Assembly: GCF_009870125.1 (NCBI RefSeq)
Contig: NC_046680.1
Span: 13,597,501-13,661,500, forward strand
From: Drosophila pseudoobscura
Lineage: Eukaryota; Arthropoda; Insecta; Diptera; Drosophilidae
Length of the DNA stretch: 64,000 nucleotides
Reading direction: 5' to 3'
Shown here: positions 1-13,124 of the stretch, piece after piece
Layout: every line of letters starts with the position of its first letter
Numbering within the stretch: the first letter of the stretch is position 1
Translations under genes and position numbers: made by a program
The notes under the pieces: model-generated
Seen by the model: only the letters and a program-made list of their open reading frames with translations
The model's database searches: none
Told to the model about the DNA's origin: nothing

Positions 1-35
1 CGACTTTTCGGCCACCCACAACTCGCCACACCAAG

Positions 36-773
36 ATGTCCTCTCCCAAACCGTTGGCGCCGCCGTCCAGGCCGAAGTGCAAGCACAGGAAGGGCAAGAA
101 GAAGTCAAAGAAGCTTGGTACTTCCTCAGCAAATAGCCTCGAGAAAAGGATCCTGGCCTTGAAGCAGCATGCCCTTTCCATCCTCAAGAACTTGAACTTC
201 CTGGAAATGGAGCTGCTCAGCCAATCGCCAGACATCTGCCCTCGTCACCAGTCCCACCAAGGCCCCATTCCGAAGAAGAAAACAAAGACTGGCGAGAGAC
301 TGGACAGACCTACCCAGCCGTCCTTGACCCAGTCGAAGTTGCATCGTGGCTTCTTCTTTGGCATTCGACCGGCGAGCACCAAGGAGAGATTAGCAGACTT
401 GGCTGCCTCTCGTGAGGAGGAGCTCAGACTGCAGGTAAAGGTATGGCGTGAGCACCTCCAGCATCTGATGGCCAGAAAGCGGCCCTTCCCAAAGGCAAAG
501 CGGTTCGAGGCAGCCCCAGCAGCAGCCGCTCGCCTAGAGCCCGTCGCCGATACGCAGCTCAATTTGAATTCGCAGCCAACGCCATCTTCAGCAGCTCAGT
601 CCGATTATAGTCCCACCGTTCGCATGCCAGAAGCATCTGACAAAAAGTTCGCCGATCAAAATTATGAGCTGAATAGCAACAACCGCAATCTTGCCAGAAG
701 GAAAAAGAAGAAGAGAAAGAAGAAGAGAAAGATGGTAGCTCTACTGGCGGATGACACCCCAATGCGAAGTTGA
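36..773 (+). CDS. Lysine-rich basic protein of unknown function, 245 aa, single exon
   Basis: An open frame of 245 codons starts at an ATG in a good fly context (CACCAAGATG) and ends at TGA, with no splice signals needed. The protein is strongly basic. A lysine cluster lies near residues 16-27 and a longer K/R run near 224-237, both typical of nuclear or nucleolar targeting signals. The middle has a leucine-rich, possibly helical stretch (about 35-62) and a Q/S/P-rich low-complexity segment (about 160-200). I recognise no enzyme or binding domain and do not know the family. AT-rich sequence with poly(A)-like motifs follows within 100 bases. It lies upstream of ena on the same strand. Only 35 bases precede the ATG, so a promoter or upstream exon cannot be judged. 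The codon pattern and the length of the frame make a real gene likely; function is not claimed. Confidence 0.6.
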   Translation: MSSPKPLAPPSRPKCKHRKGKKKSKKLGTSSANSLEKRILALKQHALSILKNLNFLEMELLSQSPDICPRHQSHQGPIPKKKTKTGERLDRPTQPSLTQSKLHRGFFFGIRPASTKERLADLAASREEELRLQVKVWREHLQHLMARKRPFPKAKRFEAAPAAAARLEPVADTQLNLNSQPTPSSAAQSDYSPTVRMPEASDKKFADQNYELNSNNRNLARRKKKKRKKKRKMVALLADDTPMRS

Positions 774-970
774 AGTAGCTTTAATTGCATTTTGTTAGTT
801 AATTATTATATATTTCTCAATATTATATTTTAAATTGGCGCCTTTTTTTCTTGGCAAAGGGTCACGCTTTGAATACTGCGACTAGTATTTTCACAAGGTT
901 AGTGCTGGGTAAGGTTCGTTTTTCTCAGCGGTATATGTATAGTATATTTTGAAAATAATGGGTTATATTT

Positions 971-1039
971 CGGTATATTCCAAAGGGTATATTTGATCGA
1001 AAAGTCCGCGGTCACACTGCACAACTCTTCGGGCCGCAA
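971..1039 (+). repeat. 69-bp direct repeat, copy 1 (contains motif 1)
   Basis: This segment recurs at 1373-1441 with about 7 differences in 69 bases. Both copies run from CGGTATATTC through a GGTATATTT word and CGGTCACAC to TTCGGGCCGCAA, so the repeat carries a whole motif-6 plus motif-1 promoter module. Confidence 0.8.
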
Positions 1040-1189
1040 CCCAGGGTGACTTTTTCTGGTATTTTTAATACTTCTCGGTATTTTTTTTAGGTCAAAATTG
1101 AACCGACGGTATATTTACGGTATATTGGTATATTTTGTCGATTTCATTACCCATTAAATTTCATTTTCAACGTTGTATAGAAATCCAAT

Positions 1190-1315
1190 AAAAGCATGTA
1201 TTTAGAATAGGCCAGTTAATTAGGAAATTGACTTATCAATCGTATAAAACTACGTGGGCATGGCTGAATGTTCTATATAGCTAGTATTATTCCACGGAAT
1301 ATCAAAACCGAGGAA
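1190..1315 (+). repeat. Interspersed repeat family, copy A
   Basis: Shares a run of matching words in the same order with 25338-25466, 25545-25722, 39252-39431 and 44181-44360: AGAAAATTGATTCAT, CGTATAAAA, TATGTGGGCAT, TTAGCTAGTA, then CGGAATATCAAAA. Degenerate, probably a short old mobile element; family not identified. Confidence 0.65.
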
Positions 1316-1372
1316 TATGTAATATACAACTTGAATTTGTCAGTATATTTACGGTATATCTTCCAAATGAGA

Positions 1373-1441
1373 CGGTATATTCCTGAGGGTATATTTCATC
1401 GAAAAGCCCGCGGTCACACCGCAAAATTCTTCGGGCCGCAA
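1373..1441 (+). repeat. 69-bp direct repeat, copy 2 (contains motif 1)
   Basis: Second copy of the module at 971-1039, 402 bases downstream. It lies directly before the presumed ena 5' UTR and is the more likely functional one by position. Confidence 0.8.
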
Positions 1442-1480
1442 ACAACAATACGTCGATTTTTTCCGAATTGAAAATTGAAA

Positions 1481-2218
1481 AGGCCGCCTTAACTGCCATC
1501 GCGGAAAAATGTCTTTGCAACAATTGAATAGCTGTGAGTGTGGAGTGTGAGAAAAGGAGAAGTGTGTGTCGCGTGGGGGATAACATAATGTGGATGCGTT
1601 TTCAGTGAATATTAGAGTTCGATTTTAGTGCTAAACTCCGAGGCGTCGTTCCACCAAAACATCCTCCTCTCGCAAAAAGGCGCATACAACCAACGACAGT
1701 GGTGTATTAGTGTATGAGTGTTTTGTGTGTGGTGTTGGTGCCGCTCTCCAGCAGAGTTAGTATTATTAACCTGAATTAAAACTCTCCGTGCTAAAAAGAT
1801 CTAAATATACCCAAAACGAAACTCCCTTTCGCTTCCTGCACAGCGTTCGGGTAAAAGAGAGGGCAGAAAAAATTTCGTGTCTCTACTCCTTGAAAAGGAG
1901 TTTGCTATTGCTGTCGGTGTTTGTGTTTGTTTCCGTGCGTGCGCGCGTGTTTGTGTGTGTGTGTGCTGGGAGTTGGAAACCAAAGAAACGTAATTTAATT
2001 AAAATTAAAATTAAACATTTTCTTAATTACCGCAGAGAGTGTAAGAATCAAGTTTCCCTCTGCCAAGCAGAGACGCATTTCTCTTTCTTGTGGGTGGAGA
2101 GCGAGCGAGCCAGCGAGTTATTGAGTGAGAGGGTGAGACGAAGAGGCCGAGCAGACGCCGCCACGCACCAATACCAACGCATTTTCGCTGTGGAAACGGA
2201 ATTAACCAAAATGCTGTG
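1481..2218 (+). other. ena: ena distal 5' UTR and alternative first coding exon (M-L-C start)
   Basis: GAGA/CA-rich leader ending in ATGCTGTG followed by the strong donor GTAAGT at 2219. The ATG at 2211 leaves two bases (TG) that join the T at 16957 to read M-L-C-E-Q-S-I-I-G, in frame with the EVH1 domain, for a 698-aa form. The phase match supports use as a coding exon. It could instead act as a leader. The transcription start is not defined. Confidence 0.5.
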
Positions 2219-3670
2219 GTAAGTTTTCTTTTTGCAACATTTATTTATAACTCTGCAGTTCTGTTGCTGCTCTCCTCTTCGCTCCTCTCCTATCAGCCAA
2301 TCCAATCGAAAACTCCACTCTACTTTCTGCGCATGTTTTGTTTTACTATTTTTTCCCTTCCTCTTTGCGCCTATGACTTCCGCTTTTTGCTCCGGCGGCG
2401 ACAGCGGTGGCGGCGGCTGCTGCTGCTGCTGGTTCATCTTCCCTGGCCGTGCCCTGCTCCCTTTTCTGCTTCTTCCTCTCCTGTTCTGCTTCTTCTATCC
2501 ATACAAACACGCCCTTTTTTGCGCACCTCGCATGCGTCCGTGTGTGTGTGTGTGTGTGGATAGAGTGCAGTTTCTAGCCGAATAATTTATGCTTTTTCTC
2601 GTTCATTTCCCTATGCTTAGAGTTTTGCAAATTAGTGAAATGTTTGCTCTTCGGTTCGGTTCAGTTTCGGTTCCCTCCGCTGGCAGCTTGGCTTCGAACA
2701 GCTGTCGCTCTGCTGCCTGCCGCAAAACCTGTTTCCCTGCACATTTTGTTTGTGGGGGGGGGGGGGGGGGGGGGGCGACGGCAGAGGAGGCTGTGCTTTA
2801 ATTGTTACTCTTCCTTCTAGCCTGCTCTCTCTTCCTTTTTCGGTGTTGTTATTCTTCCCCTGCTTGTTGTGTCTAGCTTTACAGAGCATCTGAATTTACT
2901 CTTGCGTCTGATGGCTGCTGGTTCTTCCCCTTCTTCCTTAATTCTGCCACAAAAACAAACAAAAACCTGCCAATTGAGTTAAGAGAGCGGCAGCAACAGA
3001 GAGCGAGAGAGCGTGCCAGAGGGTGGGAAGGGGGGGCTAAGAGCGAAAGATGCGCAGCATGTGCGGGTGGGGCAGCCTCATTTTCTTCCTCTTTTATGTT
3101 TGTTTGAACTTTAATTTATGCCCAGGCCGCAGACCCCAGACCCAGCTTCAGCTCCAAACTGCGGCTTCCTTTTGCCGCTGCCATAGCCACAGCCACAGCC
3201 ACAGCTACAGCCGATGGTGCATTGACATTTAAATGTTGCAACAGCAACGATTCCAGCCAAGGCCTGAGCCCATGAAATGGCAGCCAATTTCCATGACTCA
3301 TTTCTTGTTTTATTTTTTGTTCGCTTTTTGCTGCCAAATGAAGCGGGCCAAAGACCCGCCACTGATACACAAACACACACACACACACAGACAATATATA
3401 GGGCCAAAACAAAAACCCGTTCAGAAATAGACGAAAAATCCGAGTTACAATTGAAACGGACAATGGCCCGAACGATGGACGCTACACAATTTGCATTCGC
3501 CATGTCTCTTCTTCGCGTACCCTACTGTGGCTACCTACTTGCCCTCCATCCATCTTCTGGTCGGCAGCCTACGTCTGGCGTTTCCGCGGGCCAAACCAGA
3601 AGCACAGAATCTGCCACATGGTTGCATGCAACGAGCATTTCGTAATTGTTCCATTAGAACAGGGGAAAAC

Positions 3671-3705
<35 letters not shown>

Positions 3706-6700
3706 ACAGCCCGAAAGAGAGCCAGCCGGCGAATGTCGGTAGCCATTTCTTGGGTGTGACGACACAGTTATTTGAACACCGTTAGCCCAGTTCCAGTTCT
3801 AGTTCCAGCTGCAGCACCCCCCTGCCATCACCATCAGCCTCTCCCTCTCGCTCCCATCAACAGCTGCAATTGGGGACGTCTCAAGATAAGATAAAACCCA
3901 AACCAAAGCAAAGCAAAACCAAAACCAAAAACACACATGTCCCTCTCCCACCACCACCACCACCTTCTCCCCCCTTCAGTCGCTGTATGATTCGCTTTCG
4001 TTAATAGCAAACACACAAATTTGTTGCTCCATTTCCATTCCATTTTATCAGCATAGCATACTGAGATGTGTGCCAGAGAGGGAAAGAGACAGTAGATAGG
4101 ACACCCTACGCCCTGCCTGCCCCCCTCGCTTTTGTTGTTTACATTACGCTTTTGGCAGTTTTACGATGACTACATTTCGTAGGAGGTGATGGGGTACGCA
4201 GGAATCGGTGTTTTATTCAGAAATTCCAGGTATTTCTCGTTGATGCACCACACAAAAACTACGCGGGGAAAAAGAGTCGAAAATCTGAATCATAAACCTG
4301 CTCCGTCACTCCGTCTGTGACTAACGTGAGCGGAGTGTCGCAGCAGACAGCTTTGGCGCGTTGTAGCTGCAGAAACAAAAGCGGAAGGGAAAGAGAGACA
4401 GAGACAGCGAGGGAGGGACAGAGCGAGCGAGAGTGAGAAAGAAGGATGGAGAGGCGGATGGTCTTGTCAATGCATTGAACTCTGAACTCGAGATGCTGGC
4501 CCGAGAGCCGAGAGTGGAGGGTCGCCACCCACCCACATGGATGTGGATGCCACACACACACAAAATCCAATTAACATTTCCGCATTGTGGCTGGCTATCC
4601 ACTTCCTCCCACGTTGGCAGTCCAGCAACAACAAAAACAAGTCAAATCCCAGCCCAATCCCAGTCCCAATCCATTCCGATTCCAATTCCGATTCCAACAG
4701 CTTTGTTCCCTCCGATTTCAGTGTGATGTATGGTGATGCGGGACCATCATGAGGGGGGGGGGAAAGGAGAATCTTGAGACATCATGCACTCTCTGTCGCT
4801 CCGTTACCGCTAGCTTCCTTCCCACTTGAGAGAGCGAGGAAATGGCTCCCCTGCTGATGGCACACTTCTGCGGCCTAATGGTTCCATTACTGTGCCCCAA
4901 CTGCAGCAACTGCAACAACAACAACAACAACAGCAACAACAAAGCATTGCCATTTTTCGATAAACAATTCTATTAAATATTTGTGGTATGTGCGTCGTCC
5001 ACTGCATAATTCATGATTGGATCGGATCGGATGTGAGTGTGGAACGTGTTTGGGTTTACTCATTAGACGCCAGCACAGAACCCCCCTCCCTCTCCACCCA
5101 TCCACACAATCTCCTTCCCCATTCCCCGACTAATTAATATCTTTTCTTTCACTTCTCCGCTTGTTGATTCAATAATTTGTTATTGTTTATATTTCTGTTT
5201 GGACTCTTCCTCTCTGCCTCTGCTGGGTTCTTCCTCAATTGGGGAAATGATTTGATTTGATTCTATTCCGACTGAAAATTGGCGAGAAGTGAGTCACATG
5301 GAGCGTGTGCCGTGTGGGGGCGCGGGTAGGGGGGGAATAGATAAGACGATTCACCTTATCTCAGATGGAATTTTATCATACCGCTTCCATGAGCAGTGTC
5401 GTGTCAAGCGGCAATTAACCAACATAACAGTTCATGGAGACCGGCAGAGGGAGGATGGATCCACCCTGTAATAGTGGGGACTGCTCTGGGCATCGTCTGC
5501 GGCTCTCAGAAATCGCAACGAGGAAAGGCCGCCACCGACTCAGATTAAACATGAACATTCAATGGTTCTTTGTGTGTGTGTGTGTTTGTGATAATACACA
5601 CACACATACATATATACAGCATACATTTTAGATACAACTGAAACGCAAAGAACTGCACAGATAAGCAGAACTGGCGGCGGCAGAAATGAAATTTCGCTTA
5701 AGTGGGCAACATTTGAGGCGTTTCGGTGGCATTGTCTTGACGCCCCTCCACAACGGGGGAGCAGGGAAAGAGGGAAGCAGGGCAGAGCCCTGTGGAAGAG
5801 GAAGCCAGAATGCAGGCCAAGAAATGTGAGAGAAGAGCAGCCCAGGGGATGCCTTTGCCTGCAGCTGCTCGGATTCATTTCTCTCTCAAGCTTCGGACTC
5901 TCCATCGGGGGGCTTCACTGTACTCGTTGGCCATGGGCAGCGCATCATACTCAACCACGGTCTCCCCAAGTTGTTGGCCTGGTAATTGCTCTGGCGTTTA
6001 ACCATTTTTTACGGCCTAGATATTCTCTGCCACAAGCAAACACAGAAAACCGAAACAGAAACGTTGAAAACACGGACCTAGCCCCCACCATCACCCCTGC
6101 GCCGCCTCTTCCTCCCACCTCGCCTGCTTTTACGAGTGGTGTGTGCTTCTTACCACTTCACGGTCTAACGCTTGGCTTGGCTTGGTCCCATACCCGTCCC
6201 GCCGCCTCCCGCTCTGTCCTCGAACCGCCGGCAGATGCAGTGCCTCAGATATCCGGAGCCATATAATTCCCCAGAGTTGAAGATTAATTAAAACGAAATT
6301 ATGATGTCTGCAGCTAATTTGGGATTATCCTAAGAGAGTCTTCGGAGGGCACGGGAAAGCTCTGCCGCCCTGCCATTTCCCAGTAAATCATATATTTGGC
6401 CAAAAGCATTTCCATTTAAACCATAAACAAATGGGTATTGAAGTATTTTTAGCCTCTATTCTGGGAACGAATAAAACATTGAAAACAAGAAGTTCTGGCT
6501 GCTCTTTTTTGGGCTTTCCAGGCAAATTGCGATCTGAAAATTGATCGTGAAAATGTTCAGAGTGGATGAACGTTGGATCGTTGGATCGAAGTGGGCAGCA
6601 ATCAAAATTCGTGGAAGGGTTTTTGGGACATGTGGCAAGATCCGACTCCGATTCGGTGCAGCATTGACACCGAAAACGCCCGAAGCGGGTCTCGCCCTAT

Positions 6701-9700
6701 CGTCCGGGGACCTCGCTGCGAAGGCTTTCCCCCCTTGACCGAGATTAGGCACACACTTGGCCCTGGGAATGGAGTGCGATCAACGCGACCCGACTGGCAG
6801 CTACCCTGGAGATATGAAATCCGTATCCGAATTGCGACAGCCAGCCGAAGTTCCCGTCGAAGCTGATTGCAATGTCAATCCAGCGACCCTCTCTCTGTCT
6901 CGCTCTCTCTCTCTTTCCAGCCTTCGCACTTTGCCCAATGGAATTGCAAGCACTTGAAGTGCTTCCGGTCTGTGGAGAGGGGAGGGGGTTTCGCCGGTCT
7001 GAAGTTTCCAGCACCAGAAACAGAAACAGAAACAACAAAATGGAATGGAATTTCTTTTTGTTTTCAGCTAAAAGCTTCCACAAAACTTACTTTTTGTTTC
7101 TTCCTTCAGTTTCAAGCTTCGTTTTCCTGGAAACGGAACGGTAGAGAGGGAGATAGAGAGAGGGAGAGAGAGCGAGGTGTGAGACCTGCAGTTGCTAGAG
7201 GTCCCCACAGGTGGCGCTCCCTCTCTCTATCTTCCCTTTTTCTCTCCTGCACTGCCTCCAAGGTGTATTACGTGGCAGGTGTGTGGCTCTCCCTCTCTCC
7301 GGCTGCTCTCCTACACTGGCCCTACCTTCTGGTGGAATGTGCCTTGCATTGGACCTGTACTTTTTGTAACTTGAACTCTTTTTTGTGCCTCGCCACTCTA
7401 CTCACTCCCCCTCCCATCTATTGTTATTTCTCGCTCAATTGCTGTGACTTGCAACTGCATTTCTCCCCCCTCTCTTTCGTGCCCCCCTCCCTTTAGATTA
7501 TATTATGATTATGATATTTTTATGACGCTCCTCACTTGAACTTTGTGTCGCCCGCCGCATCGGATTGTGGCGGATGGAAGGCGGGAGGCAGGGGCCGTTG
7601 CATTGTCACAGGGTTCCCCGCTGTCTGTCCCCCGTCCCCTGGTCCAGCAGTGTAATAATTTAATAGAGCTCTTCGCCTTTTGTAGTGAGAAATGTTTCAC
7701 ATTCTGTTCTGCTGGTTCTGTCTCGTCTGGTCTGGCTCTATTTTTTATCAGTCCGTAGAGGAATCTTCAATACAAATACAATTACAATGCCATTCTACGC
7801 CACTCCGCACTGACAATTGAAACATTATTCAATAATTATCGGAGTTTCTTCCACTCCGAAAAGCCAAGAAACACGAAAGATACGATACGATGGAGGAGAA
7901 GAGCAGAAAAGAAACAAAGATTTGCCGCGCTCCATTAAATGTACGCGCTGTCGGTCGCTGATGCGAGACAACAGCAACAACAATAATCTGAAAATAATGT
8001 TTTCCAAATATGTAGACAACACTTGGCCCCCCCATTCCTCCTCCCCCCGCACCAACCTCCAGCTCCATCGCCCCAAGAATTGTCCGCCACGAATCAGAGC
8101 GGAGATTATCGACTCGAGAGACGATCCCGGGACGGTGGGTTGTCTAGGGTTAATTGCAATGGCGGGGTCTGCTGCCCAGCCACGCCCACAATCGAAAGTC
8201 AGTGACCCACAAAATGTTGAAACAGCCAAAGAGCCTTGGCAAATTAATATCTTGTAGATACATTTACTAATTTGCAGCTCCTGCCAAAGGCGAAGGCAGA
8301 GAAGCCAAAACCATGAGAAGATCATCATCATCATGGCTTGCCGCTTGGTCAGCTCTGTTCTCCGATATGCCTGGGAGTTTCATTCGCCTCGCAGTGGCAT
8401 TCAGGTCAACGGGAACAGCTTCCCATCTATGCCACACATCTCCACATCCATCCACCCAACCATTCAGTCGTTCAGTCGCTCATCCCATCGATCGATTATC
8501 GCATCTTCTCTTTCCAAATCGATCAATTAGATCTTTTTCCAGTCGCAGTCGGGAGACTTCTGACGCGCCGCAGAGTACTTGTTCGACCCAAATACGCAGC
8601 CAAATTGAGGCACATTTCGACGGGGGCCAACACGTGCAGCCGTCCGAGTACCAGTTCCAGACGAGAGACAAAAGCCTGGCCCCAAAACCAGTTACCAGCA
8701 CCTCCATTGGGCCTCGCCTGGGGGGCCAGCACAGCAGAGCTGGCGGGCCGGGGTGGAGCAGGGGAGGCACACAACAGAAATTACCGCATAAAGCGGGTGG
8801 CAAGAAGACAAATGGAAAGGGAGCCGGACTTAATGAGGATTTGTTTGGACTTTTATGAGGTGCAACTGAGGCTGGCTGTAGGTGGAGCTGTGGCTGGGAC
8901 TGACTTGACTCACCGGAAAGGCCCTTCGCCATCCCGTGACTAGGACAAAGCGGTTGTTTTTTCCCCTGACAAATCGTTGGTATCACGCGAAAGAGGGGAG
9001 TGGTGTGGAGGCGGGGGATGGCCGTGTCGGTGGGGCTGAGTCAACTCCTAACCCCCACTGTCTGACATCATCGCGAGCCCAGGGAAATTCCAGGGAAAGC
9101 CTTGCGTACCGCAAGGAATCCCGCAGTACGGATCCCATGGTCGTCCGTTCCCGGAACTGCTTGTCGCCACCCTTGCGGCGAATTCGCTGGTGCCCTTCGG
9201 TGCCTCCGGGCTAAATGTCGAAATTTGAACTCGCATTTTGTCAATCCATTTCTGCACCCCAGTAGATCCCTGATCCCGGACAGAGTGTACACACTCGTAG
9301 CCTCTCCCCCCGCCGCGACTTTGATAGAGAGAGAGCGAGCGAGTCCTTTCCAGCGGGGTGGTTGTCCCAAATCCACCCCTCTGTGCCGTGCCTCTCTCGC
9401 TGGTCTTTTCGTCCTCCCCTTTTTGGGAGAATGCGAAATATTTCACTTGTTTTTAATTTTCTCTCTCTGCTGCTCCGCTGCTCTGTGTTTTTGTTTTTTT
9501 CAAGTGTATTTTTGGGTAATTGGCCAACCCTGTCGCTGCAGGACGAGGGGGAGGAGGACGAGAAGGAGGAGGAAGCGGTACATGTGCGTCCCTCCCCCGC
9601 CCAGCGGGTGCATGTCCTTCAATGGCTTTTGCTTGCACAACAGACGGCACACGGCACAAGGAATACCCGAAATTAACTCGAAAAATGTTATCCCATTAAC

Positions 9701-10960
9701 AGGACACCCCCCCTCACCCCACGCTCGTCCCTCCCAATGGTACGAGCATTTCCCATTTCCAATTAACGAGCAACCCTCGCAGTGCCACTCCATCCCCCTG
9801 CCGTTGCTCAAAGCAAGACGTTGCAATGTTGCACCAAGACTACTTCCGGCTCCAAAAAAAAAATAGTTGAGCAAGTGCGTGCCACCAGCGAAGGTTCTAT
9901 GGAACTATGACGCAAGCAGAGTGGGTGAGGGGGCAGGGGGCAGGGAGTGGGGCAAAAACTAGGTCAACATTCTTAGGAGAAAAGCAGAAGCTGAAGCTGC
10001 TGCCGTGGGGCGTGGCCGCTGGGTGGGCTGCAAAGGAGGCTGCTTCGAGGCTCACCTAGATCGTCTCTAGAGAGCTCTGACCTGATTCCCGCCCCACTTT
10101 TCCCATTTGGACGCCACATTTGTCATGTAAATTTGCTACCTTTTGGCGCCCCCCCTCCCCACCCCTTGTTCTTCTCTGTTCTTCTGTGGTCTTCTATTAT
10201 GGAACCATCTTTTGTCACTGCCCCGAAAGAAAGAAAAAGTAAAAAGCCCCCCTCCAGTCCCCAGTCCCCGAGGGTGGTGGAACTGGGGATTCTCGTTCTG
10301 GTTCTATTCCACAGTTTGATTGTTCCGCGTCTCGGGGTCACCGGGCTTTCGGCTTTCGTTTTGCTAATGATTAATTCAGAGTCGAAGCTTTCACTGCCGG
10401 CCAGCACGGCGATGGTTAATTGATGATCCATCCTGCTGGCGGCTGGCAGTATTTTTCAAGGTTCCAATCCATCGATTTATCGATGGATCCAGAGGCAGAG
10501 CCAGAGCCAGAACCAAGGGGGGGGATTGAAGTTTATTAGATTCTCAGAGAGTTTGTTGACCTCCATCGACCTCTCTCTCTCCCTCTCCCTCCCTTTCGTC
10601 CACAGAAGTTGGTTTGTTCATTACGCAAAATGCCTCATCAAAAATGTATCTATGTAGATGTATGTGTGTGTGTGTGTGTGCGATGTGTGGCCAAAACGAT
10701 TTGGCCAATATCAATTCATATCCATCCGAACAGAAAAAACCAGCAAATAAAAGAGTGTGGGCTGCTCTGCTCCTTCGATGTCCTCTCTAGCGGAAATTGG
10801 CAAACATTTTGCAGGCTGTGTGCGTGTGTGTGTGTGTGTGTGTGGGGATAAACTATCTGCTGGATACTCACACGTGCCTGCAGTTGATTTATGAGACGAC
10901 ACTCGACTGTGCCAGACTGCCACTGTATCCTCTCCGCCACTTGCTCCTCTCTTCCGCAGA
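2219..10960 (+). other. ena intron 1, no gene seen
   Basis: About 8.7 kb of fly intron. It contains poly-G at about 2753-2775, CA/GT tracts (3367-3389, 5573-5606, 10665-10680, 10825-10844), GA tracts (3671-3705, 7145-7175) and scattered CAG/CAA runs. Many open frames occur on both strands but show no domain, codon bias or paired splice signals, so none is called. Confidence 0.6.
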
Positions 10961-11088
10961 TCTCAGTGTTCCAGAGCAGAAGGCAGCCGCACGAGGAACC
11001 GACACTCCAGCCCAGCACAGCCCAGCCCAGCCCAGCCAGAGGAAGGGTACAGAGCCACGTGGAACGGGATCTGGGATCCCCTACCTTT

Positions 11089-11119
<31 letters not shown>

Positions 11120-11172
11120 AGCAACTACTAGAACGATAGCCGCAGCCACAGAAGAAACCAAATTGAAATGAC
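10961..11172 (+). other. ena: ena proximal first exon: 5' UTR plus the ATGAC start of the 697-aa isoform
   Basis: The exon ends in ATGAC at 11168-11172, directly before the donor GTAAGTTT. AC plus the T at 16957 makes Thr, giving the [12 protein letters not shown] start I know for the main Drosophila Enabled isoform. The leader holds a CAGCC repeat and a (GA)n tract at 11087-11112. A CTCAGTG word near 10962 could be an initiator. The 5' edge of the exon is a guess. Confidence 0.8.
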
Positions 11173-12806
11173 GTAAGTTTACATTCCCCGACTTTGGCAA
11201 TCAATAGATACTTTTTCTACCCCCCATCCATCCCGCTCCCCATTCCCCATTCATTTAGAGATTCATTCACGTCAATCGCCCGTGAAGGACATTTCAATTA
11301 TGAATCCCATTCAAATTGAGTTCAATTCACAGATTCCTCCTCCTCTGACGTCTCCACCACTTTCCCACCTTGACGGGTCTTGGCTCCATCTTTCACGGAA
11401 TTTATGGGTCAACTTTCAACCTTTTTGTGGCTCATTTGCCCCAGAATTTATGCGAAAGCCCGCACCCAGGGGAGCGGGATGGACGGTGGACGACGCGACT
11501 CCTTCCTTCCTTCCTTCCGTCCGTCCGTTTTTTTTTTATATTTTATTAATCCCCATAATTTGTTTGTTTGGTCTAAAGCGGGGTGCGGCTTCCCATTTGG
11601 GGAGCTCACCCATCCGATCCGATGTCTGTTTGCTTAGTCAGGGCTAAAACAGTGCCCCCCCCAGGCCACCCCTCCCCACTGGTGGTAACTGAATTGTGAA
11701 TAAGCAAAAACGCAGCCAGCTTTTTTTTTTTTTTGGGCGTGTCATCATTTTGATGTCTCCAAGGAAATCCGGCCCTCGCTTTAAACTTAATTTCAGCGTT
11801 TCAGCAGCGTCCAGGGGCTGGATTCCTCGTATTCCGTGGTCTGTTCTATCGTATTTCGCGGCCCATAATGTGCATGCGGTGCCCAGTGCCAGGGCCAGTG
11901 CCAGTTCCAGTTCCAATTGCGCCGCTCGATGGGTAACATTTGTCCCACGGACCACGGATCGGAGCTGCTCGGAGAGGGACCATCAAGGTACTCGTCAAAA
12001 CGGATAGGGGGCTGTGGCAAGTGCTTTGTTCGGATTGGAGGGAGATTCCCTCTCTAATTGCTTCAAACCATTAATTGGAGGCTCCTATCGAGTGCATTAA
12101 TCGATTCGAATCTTCTGGGAACTTCGAACTTCTTCTGGGCGTCTAAGGGGGCATCCAAAAACGGAACCCAAATAGATTTCGGGGTATGTTATTTGTGTGT
12201 TGGACAGACTCAGAGATTATGTGAAGCTTTAAGCTTGAGAGTGCCAGAGTGCCGTGATTCAAGTCGATTCCAATTAGCTGACTGCACCGCAGCACCACTC
12301 ATCCATTCATCCTGCCATTCATCCACTCATCACCTGTGTGTGAGTGTGGCGAGAGGGTGACCCAAATCGCAATCTCTTGTCGTCGAAGGGATTATTATGA
12401 TGGAGCCAGCGGCAGCAGGAAGCGCTCCTTCGTGCAGTGATATTGGATATTGATTCCGTTCCGTTACCCCCTTCTGGCTGTTTGCCTGGAGTCAACTGTT
12501 TCCATCTCCTGGCTGACTCCGCGCCCTGCCCCGCCCTGCCCCTCCGCCTGGCAACCTACTTTCTGTGCGGTGATTGCTCACATGTGGGGCCTTTTGTTTG
12601 CTTTGTCGCTTGTCTGCCTGCGGGTCTGCCCCCCACCCTCCCATACCAAAATATCAGACAACAGAGAAAAAAAAAATATTTAGTTGCCAAATCATTTAAG
12701 CCGCGGCACACGTTTAGGCCCAGACCCTAGACCCTAGACCGAAGGCGGATCGGGTCTGAGGGGCTACCATTCTGACAAAGCCATTAAAGCAATACGATAA
12801 TCGGGG

Positions 12807-12838
<32 letters not shown>

Positions 12839-13089
12839 TTAATTGGAAATTACATTCAAGAACTGAGACGAGAAGTTGAGGGGCAAAAAGCCGAAAGCCG
12901 AAAGCCTCAACGCTGGAGCTCTGAAACTCTGAAACAGATCTGAAGCTCAAGACCTCTCCAGACCGGAGCACACAGTCGCGGGATTTACAATTTTATATGA
13001 ATTTTTCATAGCATGCCACAAGCTGTGCACCGCCTCTGCCCCTCCATCCCTCTGCCCCTCTCTGCGCTTTCCGCCGCCAAAGAACAGTT

Positions 13090-13124
<35 letters not shown>

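Larger units (their letters stand above)
774..1480. promoter_or_regulatory. Intergenic promoter-like spacer upstream of ena with GGTATATT clusters and motif 1
   Basis: AT-rich spacer between the 245-aa gene and the ena leader. It holds many GGTATATT/GGTATTTT words (Ohler motif 6 type, e.g. 930-990, 1074-1132, 1345-1400) and two YGGTCACAC words (1009-1019 and 1411-1421), the Ohler motif 1 / M1BP core-promoter signal. The motifs are seen; use as the ena distal promoter, or a bidirectional one, is inferred. Confidence 0.55.

Noticed and set aside
9102..9866. 254-codon open frame on the + strand
   Set aside because: Lies in the ena intron, low complexity, no domain, no fitting splice sites; fly introns of this GC content often hold such frames.
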